This document shows, in pieces, positions 1-11,992 of a DNA stretch of 64,000 bases. Numbering within the stretch: position 1 is the stretch's first letter; each line of letters begins with the position of its first letter. The stretch spans positions 47,635-111,634 of the forward strand of contig JNEN01000810.1 in assembly GCA_000697355.1 (NCBI GenBank). Reading direction: 5' to 3'. The stretch comes from Syncephalastrum monosporum B8922 (Eukaryota; Mucoromycota; Mucoromycetes; Mucorales; Syncephalastraceae). The position numbers were made by a program, and so were the translations under genes. Below the pieces are notes generated by a model. That model did not search any database and had not been told where the DNA came from. It saw nothing but the letters and a program-made list of their open reading frames with translations.

Positions 1-68
1 ACATGGAAAATGGCACGAACTGCACAGAACGACGACGCTGTGTGTCTGTTATTGTATGTGTTTCTGTA

Positions 69-99
<31 letters not shown>

Positions 100-431
100 G
101 TGTGTGTGTATGTGTGTGTGTATCTGTATCTGTATCTGTATCTGTATCTGTATTTGTATCTGTGTCTGTATGTGCGAGTGCGCATGTTGTGTATCTCTCG
201 CTCGCTCTTCATCGCTTTCACTTTATTTCTGACCAGCGCGCGTCCTTTTGGCTTGTTTTCTTTTTTTCTCTGGTTTATTCTAGACGCACACGTAAGCCAA
301 CCCACCCCATCTCTCACTCCTCCTTCTATTCTTCTTGGTCATTCTCTAATCTGACCCTTATAACCGAATACAGTTTTGTTTCATTGACCTGTCCTTGTCC
401 TCCTGTCTCGTTCATACCTCATTCCGGAATT
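1..431. repeat. Microsatellite and pyrimidine-rich leader before the PP2A B55 gene
   Basis: Positions about 53-180 are an interrupted hexanucleotide microsatellite, first TATGTG units and then TATCTG units. The following 200 bases are T/C-rich and run to the start codon at 432, as expected for a fungal promoter and 5' leader. Long reading frames here encode only Val/Cys/Ser or Tyr/Leu repeats and come from the repeat itself. No TATA box is clear. Confidence 0.7.
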
Positions 432-2547
432 ATGCAAGCAGTCTTGGGCTCGACGAGTGAACCTGAGAACAAGTGGAAATTCGCTCAGTGCTTCGGTGAC
501 AAGGGCGACTCGGATGACATTACCGAAGGTACACCTTTATTTCATTTCATTCAAGTACTCTCCTCCTTGTCCTCTCCTCGCCCTCTCCTTCATTCGGACA
601 ATGACCTGGTTTTGTTGTCGGCATCCTCTTGTATCCCATGGCCCAGGACGACAAGGAAGAGGACGGGAGGGAGCGAACGTCAGGAAAGGAAGGGAACGGG
701 AAAGAAGAGAGATAGGAACTACGATGACTCACTACTACTATTATTGCTCCTCCTTTGACCACCATTATTTGGTTGTAATAGCTGACATTATATCTGCCGT
801 CGAGTTTGATCATACGGGTGACTACCTCGCCACAGGCGATAAGGGTGGTCGTGTCGTGCTTTTCGAGCGTAATGAAAGCGTAAGAAATACCAAGGAATGG
901 CACGTTGTATTTGGACTCACATGACCTCCATTCTATTCAATACTGTAGAAAAAAGGTTGTGAATACAAATTCCACACCGAGTTTCAGTCCCACGAACCCG
1001 AGTTTGACTATCTAAAGAGTTTGGAGATCGAAGAGAAGATCAACAAAATCAAATGGTGTCGACGTACCAATGCCGCTCATTTTTTGCTTTCCACCAACGG
1101 TACACTTGCTATATTTTTCATTCCTGCTTCATTCTGACTCATCTCACGTTTAGACAAAACAATCAAGCTCTGGAAGGTCTTTGAGCGGAATCTCAAGGTC
1201 GTGCACGAAAGCAACCTGATGGACCATCACCCCTCACCACCGGCACCATCGCCACCACAGCCCCACCAACCTGTTTCTACCAAACCCAACGGCAATCCAG
1301 CACTCGCTCTGCCAAAGTTTGTTATTCATGATACCATCATTGCCGCTGTCCCACGGAGGATTTATGCGAACGGTACGCCTATCAACTGCAGAGCATACAT
1401 TCAACTGAGCGATACTTCATTCTGTGATTTTTTTTTAGCTCACGCGTATCACATAAATTCGATTTCGGTCAATTCGGACGGCGAGACGTATATTTCGGCC
1501 GATGATTTACGCATTAATCTGTGGAATCTCGACATATCCGACCAGAGTTTCAGTACGCAAGAATGGTTTCTCTATCATCGAACCATTCCCACTCACCCAT
1601 CTACTATTAGATATCGTTGATATCAAACCAGCCAACATGGAAGAGCTCACCGAGGTTATCACTGCTGCCGAGTTCCATCCGCAACAGTGCAACCTGTTTA
1701 TGTACAGCAGTAGCAAAGGCACCATCAAGTTGGCCGACATGCGCGAATCGGCGCTCTGTGACCAAAAAGCAAAGAGTAAGTGTATAGAGAGAGAGAGAGA
1801 GAGACAGGGGAGAGAAGAAAAAAAGGAGCCATAGGGACCAATATGACTTATTTAAAAAAAAGCATTCGAGATGCCGGAAGACCCAACAAACCGCTCCTTC
1901 TTTTCCGAGATCATCTCATCCATTTCCGACGTCAAATTCAGTCGTGACGGCCGTTACATACTATCGCGTGACTATCTGACATTAAAGCTCTGGGACATCA
2001 ACATGGAAAACAAGCCCGTCGCGACGGTCAATATCCACGAGCACCTGCGAAGCAAACTGTGCGACCTGTATGAGAACGACTGTATCTTCGACAAGTTTGA
2101 ATGTACCTTTAGTGGGGATGGAAAGTAAGAGTTCTCGCGCTGGACATTTTGGAAGAAGCTGACGCGGCACGCTGTTCCATAGAAACATGATGACAGGCTC
2201 GTATAGCAACAATCTCCAGATATACAATTGCGATACGTTAGGCGAGATCACCTTGCAGGCGGACAAGAGTGCATTCAAGGCAAAACGGTTGGGATCGGCC
2301 AAGAACAAAATTACGCTTGGGAACCGCAACGGTGGTATCAAGACGCGTCGCGATGATGTGGATATGATTGATTTCCAGAAGAAGATCCTACATGCGTCGT
2401 GGCATCCGAACGAGAACTCGATCGCTGTTGCAGCAACCAACAATCTCTTCATTTTCACGTAAGTCTGCGTGTGATTAAGCGGTTTCAAATGCTCACTCTC
2501 CGTATTTTATTATGCATTCCATTTCATGGTTGCTATGCAGCGAGTAA
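432..2547 (+). CDS. CDC55: PP2A regulatory subunit B55 (PR55/Cdc55 family)
   Basis: WD40 beta-propeller subunit that gives protein phosphatase 2A its substrate choice in mitosis and stress signalling. Nine exons join in frame: 432-528, 782-879, 949-1099, 1154-1372, 1439-1552, 1611-1775, 1863-2124, 2183-2458, 2541-2547, all with GT-AG introns. Family signatures are [20 protein letters not shown] near the N-terminus, [40 protein letters not shown], and [17 protein letters not shown]. The last exon adds only part of a Thr codon, Glu and the stop. A Pro/Gln/His-rich insertion (about 1222-1310) replaces the charged loop before the conserved [15 protein letters not shown] segment; it may be species-specific. 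Family assignment is certain from the motifs; the exact ends of exons 7-9 are my reading of splice consensus. Confidence 0.95.
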
Positions 2548-2649
2548 GTGGTAAACTCGATGTTCCTGTCAAAATCTCACGCATGAATCCTGTATATAGG
2601 CTGTAAATTTCTCACCTTTATAACAGATTTGTACAAAGCGGCGATCCTA

Positions 2650-2903
2650 TTTCCATGTTCAACCTCACTTGTACAGTGAGCTCATACGATCGCTTTAAGC
2701 GACATCTTTTGCCCATTCTCTATCCCCTTGACACAGCCTCTCTCTCTCTCTCTCCTACTCACACACTCACACTCACACTCACACAGAGCACACAGCGCAC
2801 ACGCACACGCACATTCTTACACATTCTCAGGCACACTTTTTCGTTTCTATCCCTCTCTCGTTCTTCCTTTCTTTTTACCGTAACCAAAGAAATGACAAGA
2901 AGG
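2650..2903. repeat. CT and CA microsatellites in the 3' gap
   Basis: Short (CT)n followed by (CA)n runs at about 2740-2815 lie between the B55 stop and the end of the small gene on the opposite strand. Nothing else is recognised here. Confidence 0.6.
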
Positions 2904-3225
2904 TTAGACCTTCTGCTTTTGCAAAGCCGCCTTCTTTTCCAGACCGCCTATTTTTCGACTACGTAGCCTTGTCCCGTTTGAGCTACCTGATTGTAATAAG
3001 ATCTTCATGATAGTATAGGATCACGAGGAAGTAATCGGGCTTACCGATAGAGTGAATGAAAGAGATACCCTTCAATATTACAGGCTGCTCGCGCACTACA
3101 TTGGCCAAAGTGACGAGTTCTATCTCCTCGTTGACCCAAATGTATGGGTTATTCAAACGTGGGACTGCCCTGCTCTCCACCTTGTGAGTCGGTGCTTTCA
3201 CGCCGCTCTTGGCCCACAACAACAT
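2904..3225 (-). CDS. Small two-exon protein of unknown function
   Basis: An open frame from ATG 3225 gives 87 residues when a 58-nt GT-AG intron (3044-2987) is removed: exon 3225-3045, exon 2986-2904. The join restores the frame (264 nt in total). The protein has a mixed composition, with KAPTHKVESRAVPRLNNPY near the start and a basic tail ending LEKKAALQKQKV. The non-repetitive central part looks like a folded protein, not a shadow frame. It starts only 72 bp after the ARP4 stop on the same strand, so its promoter would lie in the ARP4 3' region, which is unusual; it could be dicistronic or misread. I do not recognise the family. Confidence 0.5.
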
Positions 3226-3297
3226 CACCAACCAGAAAAAAAAAAAGCAAAAAACAAACAAAAGCGGCGTATATGTATGTATTTTTTAAAGGGATGT

Positions 3298-5005
3298 TTA
3301 ATGGCACTTGGCCTCGACGACAGAAGGACCGACTTCTTCGTACTCCTTTTTCGAGATCCAGAGTTGATGGAAAGTACCGAGAGATGCAAGGATAGATCCA
3401 CCGAGCCAGCTGCTGCACTTGCGCTCGGTCTGATTGCCTGCGGCATGTATCTTGATCTTGCTCTGCTTTTTGGGTTAGAAAAGCCATGGAAAAAAAAAAA
3501 ACAAAAAAAACAAAAAAAACAAAAACAAATCATCACGTTGAGATAAGGACACTTACGCCTGGGGCGAGCATGGGCAGCTCATAGTTGAGACGTTCGGTGA
3601 AGCCAGGGAAGAGGGTGTTGCCGCCGGTAACGACGACGTTGTTGAAGAGGAGCGGCCGAAGATCGACATCGCAGTTGATTATACTGGAGCACACGAGCTG
3701 GTGCATGGAGAGCGCGGTATTGATCTGATGCTGCGTAAGGCCGCTCGAGGTGACCTGGTGTTTATCTGCGTCCTCGCTGGTCTGCTGGCCCCGGATGAAG
3801 CTTTGTGGCTGGAAGAGGACCTCGGGGATCTTGTATCGTTCGACGCCAAACATATTGTTGTAACCGTCAGGGAATTCAAACGGCTTCTGTGGCCGAGAGC
3901 CCATGATGCTGTGTGATATTTAAAGGAAAAGAGTGAGTCTCGATCGTCTAGCGCACGATGTTCGGCCTGCCGTTTTTGTGCCTTATTTTCCCTTACCCTT
4001 CATCAAAGGTCATTTCCGAGACTTGGCATACTGATTCCTTGAATTCGTGCATGACCCTTGACCGCTGATAGTCATCGTAGCTTTGTGTGATGCCAGATAC
4101 GTCGCGGAGCTGTGCGTCTGCGGGCTGGCCGGCCTGGACAGGCTTTTTGGACGCGACCTTATACTGTGGGGTGACCTGCAGGCCGGCGTCTGTCCGGAGC
4201 TGGTCAAGGATCTGCTGTGAGATGAATTCGCCAGCGACGGACTGCTTAAAGATGCCTTTCTTCAGGACATAACCGTCGTACACAGGCACAGCGCTCGTCA
4301 CGCTGCCGCCCGAGTCCAACACGAGCGCTGTCGCACGTCCCACGGAGAACCTAGTTGCAGAAGTGAGCTGCCTGGTGCTCTCTATCGTCTACCGCTGTAA
4401 CATACGCTGTCATGACGGCATCCTTGGCGAGGTAGAAGGCAGGAAAGTCAAACTTCTCAAAGGCGAGCTCGACCATCTTTTCGCGTTTCTCGGGTGTGTT
4501 CCATGCCGGTTCGGTGCAGATCAGCGGATGTTCTGTGGGGTCCACCCGCAGATTGTCTCTGAATGCCGCATGCCAAATCTGCTCCATACCGTCCCAGTCC
4601 TCCACTGTACAAGTTCATGTTTAGAACGGAAACTGGAGTCGTGAATGACGAGTGACAAACATTACCCAGGCCCTCCTTCATGGGATTCCGAATTTCCATA
4701 TTGGCGCGCCAGGAATTGATGTTGGTGTCACCCACAAAATACTTTGCAGAAGGCTTGTTGTTGTTGGCTTCTGCCATGGCAACGTCGCCGTCGCTGCTGG
4801 GCTGTGGATCTTGTGTGGGTTCGTCAATGTAGCCGTACGAGGTAGGAAAGACGGTGCGAGGTGTGTCTTCGCCAGCGTAGCCGGCACGCGTCGACGTGGA
4901 TCCGACATCGAGAACAAGCGCATTCACTTCATCTGAAGAGGCATTAGCTACGTGTCCACACTGTAAGCGGGTCGCCTGTCACTTGCCTCCACCGTAGGTG
5001 ACCAT
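3298..5005 (-). CDS. ARP4: Actin-related protein 4 (Arp4/BAF53 family)
   Basis: Nuclear actin-related protein, a shared subunit of the NuA4, SWR1 and INO80 chromatin complexes. Six exons: about 5005-4987, 4932-4665, 4604-4404, 4348-3999, 3912-3557 and 3471-3298. The start follows the family pattern: the first two exons join as [16 protein letters not shown], very like the Arp4/BAF53 N-terminus. That join needs a GC-AG first intron (donor AG|GCAAGT at 4987/4986, acceptor at 4934-4933). Actin-fold landmarks include [59 protein letters not shown], and a C-terminal [14 protein letters not shown] ending in KCH. An Ala/Asn-rich insert after the first phosphate loop is typical of this subfamily. Direction and family are certain. 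Confidence 0.93.
4987..5005 (-). other. 19-nt first coding exon of ARP4 with GC donor
   Basis: ATG 5005 starts a 19-nt coding exon followed by donor GCAAGTGAC. Using GC as the donor gives Gly-Gly-Asp-Glu-Val across the junction, matching the conserved family N-terminus. The alternative GT three bases downstream would break that match. Confidence 0.75.
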
Positions 5006-5199
5006 GTCGCTTTTCTGAGTTGGCAGGTGGCTCAAAGAGAAAAGGACTCTTGGATTCCAGCCGCCGACCCGCCCCCCCAAATCTAGTAACCTTCCTGTGT
5101 GACTTGCCATTGTTACAGGTGTATCATTCTGTTTCAACCGTGAGCCATAAATCAGTGTGTAAGCTCGGTCCTCTCTGACTGACTGACTCTCTCTGTGTG

Positions 5200-5265
5200 T
5201 ACGTATGTTTGTAATGCGTGGGTATGTGTATGTGTATGTGTATGCGTAAGTGTATGTGTGCACGA
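5200..5265. repeat. TATGTG microsatellite upstream of ARP4
   Basis: An imperfect GTATGT run at about 5220-5262 lies between ARP4 and the end of TAM41. It is the same unit as the repeat at the left edge of the window. Confidence 0.6.
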
Positions 5266-5413
5266 GAAAGGCAAATGCAAAAGCCAGTTGTTATTATTGA
5301 TTCTAGGGAAAGAGAAAAAAAAGAGAAAGAAAACACAGTTGCTCGACTGGGTATGCTTATTGTACAGATAGAAAGAAAGGTAGAAAGGGGATGCGAGGGG
5401 AACAAATATATAA

Positions 5414-7234
5414 TTATTTGGCTGTCTTCCACTTGGTCAGCTTCTCCAACGCATAGCGCGACGACTTGAGAGGGCCAGCTGTAAATATACCCTTGATGCT
5501 CTGCGTCAGAGCAGGGCGACCAATGATGCTCCGGATCGCTGTATGAATGAACCCTTAGACTCATATTCTGCTTTCTTTTTGTCAAGAACTTACACGCATC
5601 AATATACTTGGGCAAATTCTCAGCCGATGCGATCTGCTGGTGGAGCTCGATCTTGTCCTCCGCAACGGTGAACTTGTGGCGAATCGAAGCGAGTTGATGC
5701 TCAGACAGGACCTTTTTATACAAGGAACTCGGCAGTTTCTGGACCATCAGGCCACGGAAACGCGGGTTTTGGTTTTGCTAAACAGAAATGGGTTAGTATT
5801 GTTATCGTAATACTTCGGTGGAGTTGCATCCATTCCCTCGTATTTTTTTTTCGTTTACCTGATAGTAGCCATCGTTCAACGACGTCACATTAGGCAAATC
5901 GTCAAGCAAGCCGTAATACAGACGATGGAAATGGCTCATCTGCGCGTCAACAATATTCCGCACCTTGTTTGGATTTTCCCCGACCACCATACGGAAGTCG
6001 CCTACGTAACTGATGCCGGCGATGCGCTCAAAAAGTTCCTTCTCGCTGAATCTCTCAGGCAGCGTCAAGAGCGCAACACGCACCGCTTCCGTAAGGTTGA
6101 CTTGATTGGCCAGACGCACGCGCGCATCGTCCCGCAGGATCTTGACCTGGATAGGATGGGTGGGAATGGGTGAGTTCACATGACGCATACATTTGTTGTG
6201 TAAATGGTATTCGTGGCGGACTTACGGGTTTATGCATTCTACCCGCCAAATAGAGGGTCTCCCAGTCAATGAGGTCTTTGCACAACCGATCGATGGAGAC
6301 CACACCGTATTTGATGAGCTAAAACGAAGAGGGATGGGAGGAAATTCAGCCGTGAGATGATGACCACCGAATGAGATGAAAAAAAATCATACCACACCGT
6401 CGATCTCGACATAGGGGTTAAAGTAGACGCCTGCACCCACTTTATCCTGCAAGTGTGCAACCATGCTGGAGCCCAGCATACGCAGGCCCGAGTAGTGATG
6501 AGGGTTCTGCTGCATGTTTAGCGCATGCCAGTGCTCGGGATGCGAGACACCAAAGACAAAATCCATCATGGGCTTTTTCTGTAGGATAAAGAAGAAGAGA
6601 AAGAAACATGGGGTGTGAGCGATACTGTCTCACTCTGTGGCGCAATATGCGAGCGTATATGTGTATGTGTAAATGTGTGTCTATGTGTGCATTTGACAAC
6701 ACAGAAGAACATTTCATCGAATTCGCACCTGTGTATCATAACCCTTTTGCTTGAAGACGCCGCTGCCGTAAGCAAAGGCGTACCGGATAGGAGCATGGAA
6801 CTGTGAGACGATGCCCTTGAGCTGCTGCTTAAGTTCCTCGTTGATGTTGATGTATTGGTTCGTGCCGAAATCAGGCGAATCGGGGATGTTGGTTGGATGG
6901 AAATGAAGTTGTCGCATCCGCTGCAGTCTGTCTCGTGTTTCCTCTGTGAAAACCTGGGGTGCAGGCGACTGTGGCGGTTGCTGTTGACGGGTGGTTGGTC
7001 GTGCTTGCTGCTGTTCTTTCGGCTTCGTCTGCATGTGCGGCGGCAAGGGCTGCTCCGTTGACGACGACTGCGTGTCCATGTGAGTCGAGTACAAACGCAC
7101 AACCGCCAACCGGCCGGATCGCACTGCAGGCAGGGTAGAATGGACAGTCTACATATGAGAAAGAACAGGAGCAGGTCAGTAGCTATTCTGTTGGGGCCAG
7201 AAGAAAAGGGCTGTCAAATGGACCTTGAGCATCA
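5414..7234 (-). CDS. TAM41: Mitochondrial CDP-diacylglycerol synthase (Tam41-like)
   Basis: Makes CDP-diacylglycerol from phosphatidate and CTP on the matrix face of the inner membrane, the first committed step to cardiolipin. The frames assemble into a Tam41 protein. After a Gln/Pro-rich N-terminus comes RYAFAYGSGVFKQKGY, the nucleotidyltransferase signature, then MMDFVFGVSHPEHWHALNM, the YFNPYVEIDGVVIKYGVVS region, LYLAGRMHKPVKIL and the C-terminal SSRYALEKLTKWKTAK. I place the start at ATG 7234: a four-codon exon (MMLK), an intron of about 70 nt and then a Ser/Arg/Leu-rich stretch make a plausible mitochondrial presequence. The weak GTCCAT donor makes this tentative; the alternative is an in-frame start near 7124 or at the Met beginning MDTQSSST. 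About seven introns. Stop TAA is at 5416-5414. Confidence 0.9.
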
Positions 7235-8611
7235 TGACGTTCTATAAAGAGTTTAAAAAATAAAAGCTTAAAGGGAAAGAGATGCAATCGGTGAATCTTT
7301 TAACGCATTTCGAACCGATTAAGGACTGCGTAAAATAAAAAAAATAGAAACATCCTCGGCGAGTCTGATCGCCAAACCGCAAAAAACCCGCCCCGCATTT
7401 CCATCACTTTCGGCTGATATCCATTACCCTCGTTTACTACAGCACTACGGCACTATAGCACTACAGTACTTACTGTATTTTACACAGAAATCACATTATC
7501 TTGACCCTCTTCTTCCCAATAGGTCCTTTTCCACCGCTGCACACAGCGTCCCCACATTTGAGTGTTTGTAAACGTACTCCTTGGCCAACGCACGCGCAGT
7601 AATAAAGTTTATTAAGGGGGTCATCTCCATAAAAAATGACCCTCCCGAGCGCTGCATTCATTATTTGTCCTTGCCAATTCACCACGCACCTTGGGTCCAT
7701 GTACTGTCTACTGCTTGAAAAGAAAGACATTCTCGTTCTTTACTCCCCAACTTGGATGAACGGTAGATCCTGAAGCTATTGCACCAATATTGCATCCGAA
7801 ATGGCTCGTCTGTACCAAGACGGTCGCAATGCATTTTCGCTTGAAATGGGATAGACGCGTCACCACAAAGCCATATCGGACATGCAACTCTGAGAAGCAT
7901 ATTATGCTTTTTTTTTCTTCTCTCGTAGGTCCGTTTTCTGACCTGGATAGGTGGGCCAGACGTTTTACTCTAAGGAAGCATAACAAGAGGAGCGAGCGCT
8001 TGCGAAACAGAGCCATCCAACCATGAGCTCTCACAGCGGATTAAAGCATGGATGCCATCAACGCCACGTGATGCGGCCAAACATGTACCCGCAGTCTTGT
8101 GTAACAGTTCCGGATATCCCTGAGTCATGGCATATGAATGTTTCGGCAGGCAGCACTCAAAGGCACTCATGTCATGCATACAGTAATCTGAGCAACAAGG
8201 ACAATCATCAGCCCTTTGAATACAATGGTTGACGCTGATTCATACTATGTATCTCCAGGTAGTGATTCATGAACTTCATTTTTCACAGCGCCGTTCCGCA
8301 CAGCTTCTCTCGTAAAGTAATCGACGGTAAGGTCCTCTTTCCATTGCATCGCATTCCCCTGATTTATCTGGTCAAAATGTGGGTGCATTGGAAATAGAAA
8401 ATGGGTATCATAACGCGAAAGACTACAAGGGTCACTTTTGGGCCTGCATCATCTCGCAAATCTTGCTGTCGTACGTGCTGCAGACGTTGACCAAAAGAGA
8501 TATATCGTTCGGGTGGACGCTGTATGAACCAATACATATATCAACAGAACGCACAGAGAGAGAGAGAGAGAGAGAGAGGAGGGAAGGTGAGTTCATGAAT
8601 CTTTCTCCTTT
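7235..8611. other. Intergenic region between TAM41 and the FNIP-like gene
   Basis: No gene can be supported. There are A/T-rich patches, a direct repeat of AGCACTA-like units at about 7440-7470, and a (GA)n run at 8558-8580. Several open frames of 60-108 codons overlap on both strands with no splice logic or family motif. TAM41 starts at the left edge and FNIP ends at the right edge, so this gap holds one promoter and one terminator. Confidence 0.5.
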
Positions 8612-11600
8612 TTAAAACACATACCCAACTTCGCTTGCTAGTTTGGCTGGTTCGGGAAGCACGTCGTTTTCTTCAAGATGGTCATAGACACATTCTTGAA
8701 ACAGGAAGCTTTTGAGATACATGAGCTGCAATCCATCTTCGAACTGTTCAATCAGCTGTTGGACGTGATAGGATAAGTATATAGGAATCAACCGGGAAAT
8801 CCATGTACATACCTCCTCGGGCGAACGCTCAGCGTCCCGTCCCTCCTTGATAGACATGAGCAAATCATAGACCATGTCCGATTTGATAATGTTTTGCCAC
8901 TTGCTGGCGCGTTTCCTGGACACGTAATGAGAGAAGATTAAAAAAGAGACAATACGAAAGTGTAAATACTCACACTTGAGTATCTTCGTCTTCCTCCAGG
9001 TCATGAATATTTTGATGAAAAACGCGACATCGACTGCATTGACGTGTAAGATATCACATTGGATATGGACGAAGCAGTTGAACTCACTTGATGTTGGTGT
9101 CGATCACAAGGCAGGCCGCGTCCGTCACAGCATCCGAAATGGCAAATTGCTTGAGCATACTCTTCATGTCTGATTCGAGCTCCTTGATTCGTAACACGTT
9201 GGGCATGCCCATCAGCACAAAGTCAGGCTTGTACCCATTACAGTAGGACACCATGAGCGATCTGCCATAGGACTTTGCGAATAGCTGGTGCGCCGATTCG
9301 GTGGGCATGCCATCGTCTCGCATCTGTGTAATATCGGGTATCATACGAAAAATCGACGATCTGACAGGATGAAGATGAGTCACTGTCTCTCTCCTAGTCT
9401 CCATCGACACAAACTTACTTTGGCATAGTAACGGGATACATGGCGTTGGGGGAGCACAGGATCTGCTCTGTATCCAGAGAGGGTGCGGACCCACCGAGAT
9501 CATGCCGGTCGGAAGAGGAAGAAGATGGTTCCTTGGGCCGACGCAGTCTATCCGAGGTGTTGTACTGGGTATCTGTCGTGGACAGCGACCAGTGGCTGGC
9601 CGGGAAGAGATTAGGCGTACTGCTCAACGAGGTGGAGTTGGAGTTGTCTGTAAGCGACTCAGGCGACTCGGAGGGACGATACACATCTTGCTGGCCGTGC
9701 GTCTTGGGGATCGCAATCGATTCGACGTCGGTGGATGAGCCAATCAACTGTCTGACAATCTTGTCTTCGAGCTTGCAAATGTAGGCGTCGTCGTTGTAAT
9801 CGCGCTCGCGCGAAAAGATATTATCAGACGATGGATCAGCCATGGCTTCGAGGTTCTCATAGACCTCATTGCAACGAATTAAGTAGGTGAGAATGTAGAG
9901 GATACGCCGGACGATGCTCATGTCCTGACCGACCACGATGGTCCTTGATATGCGGGCTGGTGTACCGACATAACCATAGAGATCGCTAAAGAAGCAGAAG
10001 GACAGATGAGATGAATGAGTAACTTATCAGCCCCAGCTGATTTTGTCAAACCTCAGCTGAGCCCACAGAGGGTCGTAATTCCCGTGGCGACAGTTCCCGC
10101 TCTAATAGTCAAGAAAAGGAAAAAGGTGAATACAAAACCACGCGCTCCTAATGATTGATATATACCCGATCCCCTTCAGGTGGTGCGACCGTGTGCACCC
10201 AAGACAGATGATATGTCAGCACGCCGGTAATGAGGGTAGACACTAAGAAGTTGGAACCCTTGTTGTCAAACTCGTCTACCAGGTTCAGGAGTTCCAGGAT
10301 CAGCTTGTGGCTGTAATCGGATTTGCGCTGGGGAAAGGTCGACATGTTGAGCCACAGTGGTTCCTGCCAATTGTGTGGATGAGCTCCTTCATTTGGTTTC
10401 TACTTTTCCTTTTTTTTTTTCATTGCCATACTTGTATCCGCGGGGTACTGTACATGTCGTAGAGGGTGCGCTTGAAACGCATGGCTACGTCATGGAGTAC
10501 AGGATCGTGTTGAAACGCACTTGACCCGAGGCCGCCCCTGGACCTCCGTGTCTACCGAAATTGACTGGTGTGTCAGATGCATGACAAGAAATAAAATGTC
10601 TCAATCAACGACCTGGTGATGCATGGCCGGCGTACTCCGGCTGTGGTTACCCAGCAGCTGAAAGACGTCGGCCTGGAGTCGGTGCAGGTGATTCTCGATC
10701 AGGGCAAAGTGAGAAAAGACAAAGTCGTAGAGAGTCTTATTCTTTTCATCGAGGGTGATCACGATGGCCAGGGCATACTTGATCGAGCGCGAGTGGTGCC
10801 GTACAGACTTTTTTTTGTTTTCGAAGGAAAGAGTTAGCAGCACCATTCATTGCAAGCACAGAACCGCTAGGCTTACAGCGCCTCCAGTATTTTCCGCGCT
10901 TGCAGTGGTAGTATGGGAGGTAGTTGTGGTGGCAGTAGCAGTAGCAGTAGCAGACGTAGTCGCTGTGGGCGGCGTGCCTGAAGAGTTGGGGTCGATGATA
11001 GACTGAACGTTATTGGGCAGCGGCATGGGTTGAAACACGCCATTCTCCATACTCGTCTGACTGAACCTACGCGAGCGTTTTGAATTGAAAGAGCGCTTGG
11101 AACTGGATCGCAAGCCGAGGACAGGTGGGTAGATGGACGAGTTTGAGTAGTAGCTGCGGTCGTCATCGCTTGATTGGTCGTCCATGGAAACGGAGCGCGC
11201 CGACAAGGTGGAGGTTGAGCGGCGGCCATAATCATCCCCATAAGGCAGGCCGACGGTGGAAGAAGTAGTCGACCAATCGCTATTGATGGATGAAAAGGAC
11301 GTGCGTCGTGTCACGTCGTCATGCGGGCTAAAAGTGAAAAGCTTGGAGAGTACGAGCTGAGGCTCCTTGTCACGTTTGTAGTGCACCTTGGTACTCATGC
11401 CTTTGTATGCCAACGGGGCGGTGCCAAACACCATGTCACCAATCAGGTCCAACCTGCGGTTTACCTAATTAAGGAAATCAACAGTGTTCTCGAACAACCA
11501 AAGATCGACCTTCGAGCTTTGATATCGTGTTGCTTACATGGCGATGATGGAGATGCTGGGGCGAGGCAGAGTCGTGCATGGATAGAGGAGGCGTCGTGCG

Positions 11601-11992
11601 CACACTGTTGGAGCGCCAATCGCTTTTCCGATCTGTCAAAGAGCCCAGCAGCAGGCGGCCATGATGGCTGATAGACGCAGGGTGCATATCCTGACTGCCG
11701 TTCCACGACCGAGCCATCTCGGTATGGCCTGCCTGACTCGGAGGTTTGGCGGAGGAGACGCCCTGGCTTGAGTCGTACAGCACCGTCTTGTTGCAGTCAC
11801 CCCCGTCTTGGAAGAGCAAGATTCGAATCTGATCGTCACTCAGCGAAGCCGGTGACCATCTAACCACTCAGTCTCAATGACCCATTCACAAGTAAAAGCG
11901 TGTCATTACGGTTCAGGCTCGACAAGGGCTCGGGTATAAGCATCGTCGTGATCTTTAGAGGCCGATTTGGAACGAAACAATCGTTGTAACAT
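8612..11992 (-). CDS. Folliculin-interacting protein homologue (FNIP/Lst4 family)
   Basis: Partner of folliculin (Lst7) with longin and DENN domains, acting on Rag GTPases and TORC1 at the lysosome or vacuole. ATG 11992 opens MLQRLFRSKSASKDHDD, a typical FNIP start. After one intron comes SDDQIRILLFQDGGD with TVLYDS, the family's first conserved block. Next is DMVFGTAPLAYKGMSTKVHY with LVLSKLFTFSP, the second block. The C-terminal DENN part includes GYKPDFVLMGMPNVLRIKEL and DAACLVIDTNIK and ends EVGYVF (stop 8614-8612). Between these lie Ser-rich linkers and a Thr/Ala repeat (about 10900-10985). About ten introns. FNIP1/2 assignment rests on the block order; whether it is closer to Lst4 cannot be decided here. 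Confidence 0.85.

Noticed and set aside
53..180. Regularly spaced repeats that could suggest an array
   Set aside because: Hexanucleotide microsatellite in a eukaryotic genome, with no spacers; not CRISPR.
3..758. 251-codon open frame at the left edge
   Set aside because: It is microsatellite read-through (Val/Cys/Ser repeats) and overlaps the first exon and intron of the B55 gene in another usage.
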